Positions 39,944-51,975 of a DNA stretch of 64,000 bases are shown piece after piece. The stretch is taken from assembly GCA_018894105.1 (NCBI GenBank), contig CM032128.1:21805001-21869000 (forward strand). The letters run 5' to 3'. Numbering within the stretch: the first letter of the stretch is position 1; each line of letters starts with the position of its first letter. The notes beneath the pieces are model-generated. The model ran no database searches, was not told the origin of the DNA, and saw only the letters and a program-made list of their open reading frames with translations. The translations under genes and the position numbers were made by a program. Source of the stretch: Jacaranda mimosifolia (lineage: Eukaryota; Streptophyta; Magnoliopsida; Lamiales; Bignoniaceae).

Positions 39944-42816
39944 TGTGGCACCCATTATTAGGATAACACCCAAATCAAGGTACCACACAGATTCAGACTT
40001 ACAATATCAGAGTTACAGCTAACAGAAGGCCCATAGTTCTGTTGCGTACATCACCAAAATTCAAAATTCAACCTCAACAAGTAGTTATAAACCTGAATTA
40101 ACAACATATATATCTACTAGGTCTCAACAGAGTTTAAAACATTCATATCTTACTATTTAATACATCATAACCTTAATACATACAAAACGACATGTTACAA
40201 CCTTTCTAAGGTGATCATATCTTATACAAAAGTACATCATAACTTGGATTCTATATAATCAGCAAAAGAAAACCCAAGTATTGTTAATTCCTCTTTTCAG
40301 TCTCGATCAATTCTCTTCCTTATCTGAAATATCACAAATATGGGGATTAAGTCCAATGACTTAGTGAGGATTATAGAAAGGATTCATCGAGGAAAACTCG
40401 ACTCTACAAATCATAATGCGACTAACAGATAATGCGGATACAAAAACAGATAGCACAATTTATCAAACAGGAAACTCTCCTGCCTTGTTGCTCCAAGATT
40501 AGATTTCAAATATACAGATTGTCAGACAAATCAATCCCAAAGCATATACATTCAAAGGATGATCGAAACATGCATTGCCGATTTACCTTGTACCAAACAA
40601 ACAGACCGCCTAAGCATAACAGCTTGGTATTTGCAGATGCCCATACGGTTCGTATAGCGCACCGCCGATGCCTAGGGGGAAATCCCTAGCACACCATCGA
40701 TACCCAAGGGAAAATCCCTAGCGTACTGCCAACACCGAGGGGGAAATCCCAAGCGTGCCTCATATAACCAAACATTTAGCTCAGATTGGCACTTAGCCCA
40801 TACAATCTTCGTACATATAACAAATTACCGCTTATGCAGATGCCTAGGGGGAAATCCCTAGCACATTACCAATTTCAGATAAACAAATCAAAGCAGACAG
40901 AAATAATGCCAGTCAGGCAACAGATATCAAACTGATAATAGAAAAGCCGACAAGGCTACAAATGCGAAACAAATGACAGACAGATACCGAACAGATAACA
41001 GAAAACATTCTGGGCGCCAGAACAGACAGAAACTGATACAGAATAACAGAAACAGATACGGAACAGACATAACCCTCACAAGGGTAATCAGAACAGAATC
41101 AAATAACAAACAGATTCCAAACACGGTTCTGAGTAACGTACAGAAACAGTAAACCCACACAGGGGTTAATTTCAATAACATATAGCTCAATAGGGTGCCA
41201 AATTGGTAGAGCCTCATAGGTATAACGAGTACCAAGAGGGATAGATCCTCACCTGATTGTAGAAATTCCTACTCAGTCCAACATCAAACTATGGACGATC
41301 AACACCCAAATCTTCTTCACCTATTCCCAAAATAATTCATAATCAAAGCTCGGTCGATTTAATGGTCTCAATAATCAATTAAGCTTATAATTTCCCAAAA
41401 CTACTATAAGTCTCCTAGACATGCCAAATTTTACAACAATCGAATATTTTAACTTAACCATATTCAATTATTATCCATTATAAAATATAACTCTTAAATC
41501 CTCAAATTAATTTCTACCAACTTAATTAAATCTCATAATATATTATTACTATTCCAATAATTCCCAAAAATCATAAATATCAAAGTATAGCCTTCCAACA
41601 ACTAACCACACCCCACAATATTCCATAATCACTAAAATTCAATTCCTAGCTCCAACATACAATGTCATATATATATACACAAAATTCAAATATAATATAA
41701 TTAATAAATCTTCCAAAATTCGCAAATCAATAACTAATGCTCGGAATCAGATATGGCTTATACCGTTGCGACCGTCAGATCGCACAGAAGAAACTGCCCT
41801 ATCGCCTCCACCGCGCCGCCGCCGCCGGCCACAGTCCGCCGCCGTGCCGCCGCCGGTCGCCACCGCCTGAATATGGGCACTTTACGTGGTTCTCTTCCTT
41901 GCAATGTGCTGATCACGAATCTCCTATTAGATTTCAGTTTTGGCGCCCCAACTGGCCGGAAATCGCCAAAAACAATGGCCAACCTCTTCTTCTCCGCCGA
42001 GCTCCGCCGCGCCTGTTCACCGTCGTTCGTCGCCGCCGGAAAAATCCCAAACCAAGGAGTCCGACTCCTTTCGAGCTCCTGAGTCCAACGGTACGATCAG
42101 TTTTCAATTTTGAGCCCTGGATTCTTCGAAAAACTCGATTTTTAGCCAAGTTTCCAAAAATTGCCGCCCAACTCCGATCACCTTGATTCTCGGATTCCGG
42201 CCATTCGAACTCACATGCAACCTTCCCAAAACCTTCCTCACACCCTCAGTTTTCCATACCACCCCTCAGATGCACAATCCACCGTCGGAAGAGGGAGATA
42301 CACCGGTGGCCGTGAATGGGTCTTCTTCAAACTCCTCCTGCCGCCGCGTCTCCGCCGTGCATGGTGGCTGTTTGGTGTTCAGAGGTTGCTGGAGAAGAGG
42401 ATGGTGAAGTTAAATCTAAGTTTGGGCTTGGTTGAGTGGTGGAGATGGTCACGGTGGTGATGGGTGGTCGCGAGAATGAGAGAAAAGAAAGAAACGGGAG
42501 GAAGAAAGAATGAGGAAATGGAGAAGAAAGAAAGAAAAAGAAAGAAAAGAAAAGAAGGAAGAAAAGGGTGCTGCCAAGTGTCCTCAATCCAATTTTATTT
42601 TATTTTATTTTATTTTTCATTTTTGCGATTAAGTCCCTAACATTATAAGATTCCTCAATTGAATCCCAAACTTCCAATTTCCTTGCAATTAAGTCCTTAA
42701 TAAATAAATAAAAAATGAAATCAAATAAATTCCAAGGATTTAATAATAACATCAAAATTAAAATAAACTATGAAAATAATTACTTATGAAAATACGAAAA
42801 TTCTGGGGTCGTTACA
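39944..42816 (-). repeat. Solo LTR-like repeat, 2.9 kb, copy 2
   Basis: Starts TGTGGCACCC and ends GTCGTTACA on the + strand (on the - strand it begins TGTAACGACCCCAG). It is flanked by an exact 5-bp duplication TAACT (39939-39943 and 42817-42821). TG...CA ends with 5-bp duplications and no internal proteins fit a solo LTR of a long-LTR retrotransposon, or a non-coding LTR element. It shares ordered blocks with 19915-22497: a run of AGGGGGAAATCCCTAGC units (about 40670-40865), the GTGCCAAATTGG block, and a CCG-rich zone at 41760-42450. It interrupts the gag region of the older Tat-type element. Confidence 0.75.
40668..40865. repeat. Tandem CCTAGGGGGAAATCCC units
   Basis: Imperfect repetitions of a palindrome-like GGGGGAAATCCC(T/A)AGC motif at about 40671, 40709, 40737 and 40847, inside the solo LTR. 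Confidence 0.75.
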
Positions 42817-42821
42817 TAACT

Positions 42822-43620
42822 AATCCCAAGAGCACCTTGATAACTTCCTTGTGAGAATGGAGCTCTACGACTTGAACGATGTTACTTATGGCAAAGTGTT
42901 TGCACCACTCTCACCAAACACGCTTTGATGTGGTTCAATCAAATGCCAACAGGATCCATTATTGCCTGGGGGCAATGGCATAACATTTCCTCCACAATTT
43001 TTTCATTAACCACAAGTACCCCAAGATGGTAGCTTATCTATTCACCATCAACCAGAAGGGTGAAGAGTCCTTAAGTGACTACATCATCAATTGGTTTGTT
43101 TAGCAGTGTATGAAATCCCGCATATTAGTTATGAGTTGCTGCCCCGTATATCTAGCAAAACCTGAAGCATCGAAAATTTTGAGAGTCCATAGTAGGGAAG
43201 CTACCCAGCACTCTAAAAGAACTCATTATTCGAGTGGAGAAATACATCTGGATTAAAGAGGTGATGACCCCTCTGGATACCAGCAAAAGTCACGGGAAGA
43301 AGGAGGTAACAACAATAAAAAAGTAGAAAATTGTCATAGCAATCCTCCCAAATCCTTCTCCAGATACACTCCATCAATGTTGAAGATAAATATATTAATT
43401 ATTTTCAAATAGCAAGGCCTGATCTAGCATTCCCTAAAGATAGCAGACAATCCCAAGAGGTAAAAGTCTGAAAAGTGGTACCTGTCGTTTCCATCTTGAT
43501 CGAGGACATACTAACTAGAAGTGTCGGAATTTGAAAAGATAAAAGTAAGAAACTGGTGCAGTGTAGAATTTAGATACTTGAAGGAGTATATTGTCTGAAG
43601 GCAGGATAGTTTCTAGAAGA
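42822..43620 (+). pseudogene. Gag relic of the old Tat-type element
   Basis: Frame-shifted pieces recognisable as plant Ty3/gypsy gag: WFNQMPTGSI (about 42930-42962), HKYPKMVAYLFTINQKGEES (about 43015-43070), DYIINWFV, a later NPPKSFSRYTPSM (about 43345-43380), and YLKEYI near 43580. Many stops interrupt. The 5' part of gag was separated from this part by the solo LTR at 39944-42816. Confidence 0.7.
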
Positions 43621-43779
43621 GATCAGGGCAAAGAAATGAAGGAGATTGTCGATGCTCACCTAGAGAATAGTCGAAGTCTAAGGAGAGGCAACATCAATGC
43701 ACAACAAATAACTTATGCACTGTGAGTGTCATTTCAATAATCTCAAAAGGACTTATAAGAGGTGAGTCTTCGAAAGGAA

Positions 43780-44540
43780 GGCACTTGTGCGAGCAGTGAC
43801 GCAGGCTCAAGTCTACTTTGTGGAGTCAATATTGGGTATATACAAAGTGCGCCTTTCGCTAGCTAATATTATCTTTGGAGAAGACATGGAGACTATGCGA
43901 GACAAATACAATGATGCTTTTGTAATCTTAGTCTCTTTTCCTAACTTTTTGGCAAAGAAGATTTTAGTGGGTAGTAAACGCGTAAGGGACATCATCTGCT
44001 ATGCCGCTTTTCTCCAACTTGGCATTAACAATGCCTAATTGCAAGAAGGATTCACTGGCGAGACTGTGGAAGCCCCCCAAAAAAGTTTCTTTCCCAATTT
44101 TCTTAGGCACTCATCCCCAAATGGTCATAAAGATGGTGAAGTTTCTGGTAGTCAAGAACTTGTTTGCTTACAATGATAAATTGGGAAGGTCGATCTTAAA
44201 CCTTTTCAGAGTGGTGGTTTCAACCTACCATATAAAGATGAAGTTTTCTACTGCCACTGGAAAGGAGAAGTTGTTGGCGACCAGCACACTAACATAAAAT
44301 GCTACACAAACATTTTGAAGGGAGTGAAGATTCTTGTTGTAGGCCTACATGACATAAAAGGGCATCACGAAGGCAGCTTAAAGGACAAAAGCAAAGCTTG
44401 ACCCTAGAAGACAATGTTGTTATAATTCTAGTACAAAGAATGATCCCTAGGGGAGAAGTTAGAATAGTACGAAATTGCACCTAAAGAAACCCTCTAGGAG
44501 GATGAAATAAATGTCAATAATTTAGCCCCCGCAGTAGAAA
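43780..44540 (+). pseudogene. Protease-region relic of the old Tat-type element
   Basis: NDAFVILVSFPNFLAKKILV with the following RVRDIICYAAFLQLGI resembles the protease of the Tat element at 32.5-32.8 kb, but the catalytic Asp-Ser/Gly motif is missing. Next, GRSILNLFRVVVSTYHIKMK corresponds to the linker GRPALNDFRAIASTYHMKIK of that element. RT should follow but the sequence turns non-coding at about 44540. Confidence 0.7.
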
Positions 44541-44929
44541 GGGAAGACACCTCCTTAGTTTAAATAAACAGGCGCAACAAAAGTTTCTTTTTTTTTGTTT
44601 CTTAAGTTATTTCAGTAATTAGGATTTCTCTTTTTGTTCCAAGTATTCATTTCCATTTACTAGACACTTTTTTAGTCAAAGAATATCCTAACTTGAGAGG
44701 TGCCATTTGTTTCTTTTGGTTATCTCAATAAAAATGTTCTAACATTTCTTACTATTACTTATACTCTTTTATTACATGATTACAACTTGAAAGAATACCT
44801 TATTCACATTAAAAGCCTCAGAGGAACATGTGCCAAAAAGACAAAATAAAAAACAACAAGCGCATAACATTGACTAAGAACAAAAAAATACCTACAATGA
44901 CTCCACACAATAATTAACAAATGTGCTAC

Positions 44930-45560
44930 ATTAGCACCACTATAAGACCTCCAAGGGGGCATGTGGCGAATGACATTAGCATCACGATAAGACTCCTAAA
45001 GGGGTGCGTGACAACCAATACTAGCACCACTATGAGATCTCAAGGGGGCATGTGGCAAAAGACTACTGTAAGAATCTAAATGGGGTACGTAATACAAAGA
45101 CCATAATAAAATGGCCAATGAGAGCATGGCAAACCCAAAAGGACCATTATAAGACCCTAAGGTGGCATATTACAAACTAAAAAAGACCATTACAAGACTA
45201 ATGAAGCACATCAAAACTTAGAAATACAACTATAAAACCACCAAGAGGGTATGTGGCAAACATCAAATATTGCTATAAGACCCCCAAGGGGACAAACAAT
45301 AAGCAAGGCTACTGTAAGACCCCCAACGGGGCATGTAGTCACAACAACTACCTCAGCACCTTTAAGGATGATGCACAACAACATTACACTAGGATCCCTA
45401 AGGGGCACAAATTGCCAACATCATACTGAGACCCCTGGGGCACAAATCATCAACATCACACTGAGACCCTCGAGCAGATGTAATTGTCAATTCTATATTA
45501 AGATCCCTAAGAGTGCATACTGCAAGCAATAACGTTGCAATAGGACCCTCTAGAGAGGAG
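44930..45560. repeat. Degenerate tandem repeats, AAGACCCCCAAGGGG core
   Basis: At least ten irregular units of the form ACYATAAGACCCCCAAGGGG followed by GCATGTGGCAAA, spaced roughly 35-75 bases (for example 44950, 44993, 45037, 45240, 45283, 45322, 45395). They lie between the pol-end relic and the antisense relic, as in other Tat elements whose 3' non-coding part holds tandem repeats. Confidence 0.75.
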
Positions 45561-45999
45561 CTCCAAAAAAGGGAAAGAGGAAGCTAAGTCTTTCACAGAA
45601 CCCCCAAATGAACTTTTTGTTACATTTCATTGTAGTAAAATTCTAAGAAAAGGACAAGAAACAAAAAAACATAAGAACGCACAGCGCACAAACAACATAC
45701 AACATCAAAGAGAAACATGAAGGATAAAATCACTCAAACAACTAAGTATGAAAAAAGAGTGAAAAATAACTCAAATCTCTAGAGCGAAAAACACAAAGTC
45801 TAACAATGTTGGAATGTACAAACAAAAATCAACTTTTGCTTACACTTGGTTGCTAGCACAAAAAAAAAATTAATTAGCATGCTATCAAAGCAAATTAAAG
45901 ATGATGTAGTCCTCAACTGACAAAAGAGAAGGACAAAAGACTAACTCTTAGTCTAAGTCCTATTCTATTACTATAGAGCCACAACAACTGGATCCTTCA

Positions 46000-47290
46000 C
46001 CATAGCTCAGGCCAGCCTTCGATGCTCTGCCAACCACTCCAATAGAGAGGTCAACTAGAATGTTAGGATCAAGCAGTAGTAAACCCTTTGGAGGGTATTG
46101 CCCAGTCTCACTAAGTGCACAACAATAACCTTGGATAGTCTACTAATAAATCATGGTAGCCTCCACCTCAACTACCTCAAAGAACTCATCAAAGTCCTTA
46201 AATTCCTTCACTACCTATTTGCTCAGTAGACACTAGCGCCTTCCTAACATAAGACTCTGAAAGCTTCCTTTCATTCTTCACCTCTTTAACTCTAAAAGCT
46301 TCATCTCATTCTTCACATCTCTAACATATCATTCCTTAAGCTGCTCGCATGCTCTTTCAACAACTTTATGAACTCTTCACCCTTCTAAGCATGCTGTTAG
46401 GTGAGTCCTGCAACTTAGACCTTAAGCTTGGTATTAGTAGTTGCAATATCCTCTGCTTAATGGGACATCTACATAACTAAGTTTCAGACCTATTCTAGAA
46501 ATGATAAACAAAACAATCAACTGACTGTGTATAGCTGCAAATATACTACATAAGCAAAATAAACTAAGTAAAAGAAAAAGTATTTACCTGAGAATCTCTA
46601 GCAGCAAATTCTATGAGCTATGAAGAGGAATATCTTCAACTTTCTCTGATCATACTTACTAACTTCATTGTGTAAGATATCAATGCCAAAAGTAGTCTTA
46701 TTGACAACCCCATAAGAATCGATACCGCAATTCCTATGCAAACCATTGCAAAATAACCCCTTGTTCTTACCTACATGAAAAGGGCAAGATGACCGTGGGC
46801 AAGTAACCAAAGCATGAGACTCTCAAGCATGCTTTCTTGCTAGTCTTGAAATCATTGCCTGCTTTAGTCTAAAGGGCTACAGAGACAGATAGAGCGTGAG
46901 GCTTCCTAGAATGCCTTTGGGGGAGCTAGGATGTTGTCCTATTGGGGACGAGTCTTAGCGATATGAAGGTAAAGGTGAAGTAAGGATTCAAAAATAGTAG
47001 GAAATTAAAACATCAAATGTAACTTACATCATCTCATCTAAGGATCTAAATTATGCCTTAATTAATAATTTGGGGAAAAGAAAAAGTACCTTTGTTGATT
47101 TCTCAAAATCAACTTGTAGATCCTTCAATTGAGACCACACTAGTGAAGATTTCCAACACCGATTTGTTGATCCTCTTCTTCCCATTCCAAAGGCTTCAAG
47201 TCCAAAACCTTTTGGCCTTATAAACTCCTCCAAATGGTGGAAAAATGGCAACAATTCTCGTGCTCCAAAGCATCTAGCCGCCAATTAGAT
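46000..47290 (-). pseudogene. Possible antisense ORF relic of the old Tat-type element
   Basis: On the - strand, open pieces at 47284-47051 and 46810-46598 are followed by a Lys/Glu-rich segment with coiled-coil-like composition (KGEEFIKLLKEHASSLRNDM, about 46310-46370), broken by stops. Position (after pol, opposite strand) parallels the antisense ORF of the element at 24.9-35.3 kb. No residue-level homology is claimed. Confidence 0.4.
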
Positions 47291-47468
47291 TATCTCCAAG
47301 AAACTCCTCTTCAATCCTTGAAGAACCTTATTCAAGTGCTAGATCTTGTTCACCAATACCAAGCACTCCAATTGTAGTGCCTCCAAAGGTATCCAGACCT
47401 ATCACACTCTATATCTTCACTCTTTTGCTAGAATGAGAATAAGGAAGAAAGAGGAGTTGGTTTGTGTG

Positions 47469-47517
<49 letters not shown>

Positions 47518-49038
47518 AAGAGAGAAAGGATCTAGGTTTGGTAGTTTTTCTCAACACATGAGATAAAAAATTTGGAGGAAAATTGAGTGGATTAGCTAGG
47601 CATGAAGTGTGGGAGAGAGGTATTTATAATACAACTTGGATGCTTCTAGAAGCATTCATCACACTATCCTCACATCTTGCCAACTAGCATGCCCACTTGC
47701 ATGCATAGTTGGATTTTAATTTCCAAAATTAAAATGCCACATCAGTATTTTAAAATGGACTCTTGTATTTTAATTTTCCCTCCAAAATTAGATTTTTTTC
47801 ATTAACGAAATTAACTCCTTAGTTTAATTAAATCAACTTTACTTTTTAAGTTGACTTGACTAATTAAATTCTCACATTTTGGTCTAATTTAACTCTTTAA
47901 ATTAATTGATTAATTTAATAATTTAAATTAATCAAGCTATTGTGACTAATTTTTAATTAGTCAACTTGGTCTCTCTTCCAAAGTTCTCCAATTAAATTAT
48001 TTAACTCCTTAGATAGTTTCTCCATTTCTAATTAGAGTATTCTAGGCTTTGTGTGTGACCCTTTAGGTTCACCAATTAATTAGACATGGGCTCACAATTC
48101 TTTGTGATTTAGTGAATATCAAATATTCCTATTAGTCTAAACTCTTCTAAACTAATCACTCTTTCAGTTAATCTCTATTAATTGCAAAGTACCCCTTTCC
48201 ATAGTTGATGCCTAGCATAAGCTTAAAGAGCACACCCAATTGGATGAATTAATTTGGGGTGAACCATTACCACTTACGATTGCCATGCAAATGTGTTCCT
48301 TTCATTTTCTATCTCCCGAAACAAACATAGGGCAAGCTATTTGCCAATTCCCCAATAGCCTCGATAACTATGTATCTATTATTGATGTTCGGTTCCCAAT
48401 TATGACCTCAACTTTGGAAAAATCATTTTCCAAATTGTCATATCACCTTGTGAAAAGATTTCTTAGAATCGATCATCCTAGGATACATAGGAGATCAATC
48501 AGTTCTTCATAGATGGGAGAAAAGGATCCCATTTTGGAACTCACCAGCTTCTATATTTAGGTAGCTTGTGCCCAACCTAAGCCCCAGGCGACTCGCTACA
48601 TGGTCGGAGCAAAATCAAAGCACAAGTACCTAAATACAAGGTTATTGTGGAACCTCAAGTCAAAGGACTAATTATACGAACTATCATAAGTTAGAGAACT
48701 TTCCACTACCGACATGTCACTCCGGCTACCTCGTGGATTCTCTAGGTGAGTCTTTGGTGAATTTGCTCTCTAACAAGCACCCACTAACATGTATTCATGT
48801 CTAACATAGATTGCCCATGAAATGGGGCAATATCCAACTCCTCAGAGTATGCATCGTTAGTGCAAGTGTATCTGAATCTTATATGCCCCGCCCCATAAGA
48901 TTCTATGACTCTGAATATTTAAAGTCATGACAATGGAGACTTGTTTCATGATCACCATCATATACATGACCAAGTTCTGTAGTCTTGTATCATTTAAAGG
49001 TTTCAACCAAATGCATGTGAAGAATATCATAAATGCAT
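47291..49038. other. No gene seen; repeat-like
   Basis: Contains a (GT)n(GA)n microsatellite (47463-47516), then AT-rich and mixed sequence with the look of retrotransposon LTR/UTR. I found no matching partner in the window. Confidence 0.5.
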
Positions 49039-49330
49039 GGGTTAATTGCACATTGCCCCCCAACCGTTGTCGATGTGCAATTTTACCACCTGAACTATTG
49101 AAATATTCGCCAACACCACCTTTGCCCATTTCTGGTGGAATCCAACTAATCAGCATTGGACACGTGAACTGAAGGCACTGGAATATTTTTGTTAGATTCC
49201 ATCGAAAATGGGCAAAGGTGGTATTGGCGAACATTTTTATTAGTTCAGGTGGTGAAATTGCACATCGACAATGGTTGGGGGGCAATGTGCAAAGGAGGTC
49301 ATAGGATGGGGGGTTAACTGCAATTATCCC
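49039..49330. mobile_element. Mutator-type MITE with long hairpin
   Basis: 292 bp flanked by an exact 9-bp duplication TAAATGCAT (49030-49038 and 49331-49339), the Mutator hallmark. The two arms are nearly complementary over about 110 bases: left CCCCCCAACCGTTGTCGATG matches the reverse complement of right CATCGACAATGGTTGGGGGG with one change. It can fold into one long hairpin. The right end carries about 30 extra bases not present on the left. Confidence 0.88.
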
Positions 49331-49339
49331 TAAATGCAT

Positions 49340-50800
49340 AAATGAAGATGATCATTTTATTGAATATCATTCAATTAAGATTGTATCACAAGTGGAGTAG
49401 TTTAACACTCTAATCTAATTAGCTGTGGGGCACTACTTAACACGACACTAGTCTATTACATGCCTCTCACCATAACCTCCATTCACCCCCATAGCATGAA
49501 TCCTCACCAAATCAATCTTCTTTCTTGCAAAGAGCAAACAAATTAAGTTGAACTCAATAGTATGAGAAACAATCAAGAAAAATACAAGTGCTATGGAGAA
49601 AGAATGAATACACTAACAATTACACAAACAAATAAAGAGTCAAAAAAATTATGAAATACCCTAAGGGTTTGTAACATAAAATGGAGATGTGAACAATCTC
49701 GCCCCCTCAAATTGTTGGTGAAGGTCACAACGAACCTTCCACAAACGCACCGATGATGATGAACTACTCCATATGCGAGGATCCACCAAGCCTCATCTCT
49801 CATAAAGAAAAAGCAGCTTTTTTAAAGCCTTCTAAAGGATGTTAAACCAATCAAAATCTTATAATTCAACTTTGAAAAAAAGTGAAAGCACACTTCATTT
49901 GGCATCCTCCTTACCAAGAAAGGGGAGTGAAAACTGTCTAAGGACTGATATAATGTGATCCTTCAAAGAAGGAACTACAAATTCAAACTCATCAAAATTG
50001 CAGACTCTATGTCTTAATATTTCTAACTCTTTCAAAGTAAGAGAATAAGGCAAATCACTAATGTGAATAAGACCACTAATAACATTAGAAGCATACTCTC
50101 CTCAAAAGACTCTTTTCCAAACATAAACTTAGAATCAAACTGTAATTTTTATGAAGAAGATTACTCGACAATTAAGGACTGAAGCATGCATTCTTCATAC
50201 ACAACGTCGTGATCTAAGATTGAACTAAATGACACACTCAATGAAGGGCTCACAAACTCTGGAAACACTATGACCCCATGAAGAGGATAACCCCTGCAGG
50301 CATAAACCACTATGATAGTAAAGTAGTTGCTGCACCGGAGATACCTTGTAAGCACCGACCCAGGGGCCAAAATCTCTTATGTATGCATGTGCTTGCCCAC
50401 CTAGTGGATGCCTCACAGGCAGGCATCTAGTCGGTTGCCCATAGGGTCCAACAGACCAACACCCCCACGAGGGCGGTGATCCCACCACCGATTCCTATAG
50501 GGCTCTCAAACTCAGAACTAGATTTGGTCCTATTACCTACATCCTACTTTTAAAATTAGACATGTCTTCTCCCAAGTTAAAATTTCTCAAAAAAGCTTTT
50601 ACTGACTCAAAGAAGTTAGAAAATGCAAGTAATGGGAAAAAGTCAGAAAAAAAGGGTAAAAAATTTCCCTGTGAATGTATTTTAACTTTGGGAAAAAAGG
50701 TTACTTCCCTAAGCAAGGGATTATCAAATTGGCTAAGTCCTTCGGAGGACACAATACGTTAACCAAGACTTACTTCTTAAAAACAACAAATCAAGAACAC
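49340..50800. other. No gene supported
   Basis: Internal/UTR-like sequence of the old Tat-type element or another repeat. Short open frames on both strands lack recognisable domains. A purine-rich stretch lies at about 50630-50665. Confidence 0.45.
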
Positions 50801-51331
50801 CTATGAGTGTCCGAGTTAGTTTATTATTTAAATATCTAAATAATTTCTAAAATTAAATTCAGAGTAAAATTAATATGAAATAATAAAATTAAATATTAAG
50901 GTGAAATAATATACCCTTTTAAGGTGAAATAATATTAACTTTTATGACACACTTTCAATATATAAATATACCCTTTTTCAAATCAAAATTAGGAGGGCTT
51001 GTTCATATGAAAAAAATAAGACCTTTAAGAGCGAAAAAAAAATAAAAAAATAAAAACCAAATAAAAAGTCTTAACTAAATAAATAAATAAGAAAAGAGTC
51101 AATGGCTCAATAAATTAAATCCACCAAGATGGACACCAAAAACTCAAGTGGTTTAAGCCCACCAAATGACTTAATCTATATAAATACTTACTCTGAAAGC
51201 CAAAAAAGGTATCTAATAATTCATTTGCAAAATCTAACTCTAACTCTATGTAACCACGTTCGAGTAATAGAAGCCCAATTCAACTTGTTGATTTCCAAAA
51301 AGGCCCCCAACTCCACTTTGGTGCAGTCTCA

Positions 51332-51948
51332 ATAAATTAATTATATTTTACTTAACTAATATTGATATTTCATATTACGTCTGAATCACTTACAATATTA
51401 TTTTAATTATTACGTTTATGATGATATGTTCATAAATTGTACAATTTAATTGTAACTTTAAAATATATAATAAATTATATTTTCATAAATTGATTAAATA
51501 TTAACTTATTGCATTTACATTAACCATTATAAATTTACATGTCATAAACATTATATTTAATTTAATAGTTATTTTTCATTAACATTTTGAATTTAGATTG
51601 CGTGTATATATTTTAAGTTTAGAAATAATATAAGATAATAGTGATATATTCACACAAATAAATGCATCAATATGAGTATTGAAATGTGTAAATAAATGTA
51701 ATCAATAATATAAAAACATATTGGCGTCATTATCTATTTAAGTGGTCATTCATAAGGCTTTTAAGAAATTTTTTGATTATGTCAATCATATATATATATA
51801 TAAGATAATTTAGAAGGAAATCTTCATTATTGTAATATTCAAAAATTATGAAAACTTTGAAGGTATAAAAATAAAACTGCGAGTTTATAAGTACTGTGGA
51901 TAGTATGTAACTTCTAATTATATTTGAAATAAGTTTTAAATTCAATAA
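51332..51948. other. AT-rich spacer, no gene
   Basis: Strongly AT-rich sequence between the old Tat-type LTR and the Helitron 3' terminus. Nothing supported. Confidence 0.6.
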
Positions 51949-51975
51949 CTAGTTATTAACCCGTGCGTTGCACCG
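51949..51975 (-). other. Helitron 3' terminus: hairpin plus CTAG
   Basis: Read on the - strand: CGGTGC-AAC-GCACGGG (imperfect stem), then TTAATAA, then CTAG, next to host T. The hairpin 8-12 bases before CTRR is the Helitron termination signal. Confidence 0.75.

Larger units (their letters stand above)
38560..51331 (+). mobile_element. Old Tat-type Ty3/gypsy element with nested insertions (left end uncertain)
   Basis: Matching direct repeats lie at the two ends. The left LTR ends at 39294 (AGCATCA) and the right LTR at 51331 (GCAGTCTCA). They share TAAATAAATAAATAAGAAAAG, CAATAAATTAA, AAGCCCACCAA and TTCATTTGCAAAA-type blocks. A degraded primer site follows the left LTR (39295). Gag and protease remnants lie at 42.9-44.3 kb, a tandem-repeat block at 44.9-45.6 kb, and an antisense relic at 46-47.3 kb. 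RT and integrase are not recognisable. Nested inside are a Tourist MITE, a solo LTR and a Mutator-type MITE. The outer left border could not be fixed. Confidence 0.65.

Noticed and set aside
40668..40865. CRISPR-like array of short repeats
   Set aside because: Irregular spacing, motif variation, plant context and position inside an LTR-like repeat exclude it.
41737..42587. Possible host gene in the CCG-rich zone
   Set aside because: Overlapping open frames on both strands are expected in GC-rich DNA. The zone lies inside a repeat with LTR-like ends and recurs, diverged, near 21.6-22.2 kb.
50225..50762. Opposed ORFs of 66-87 residues
   Set aside because: Overlap each other on both strands, have no recognisable motif, and lie in repeat-like sequence.
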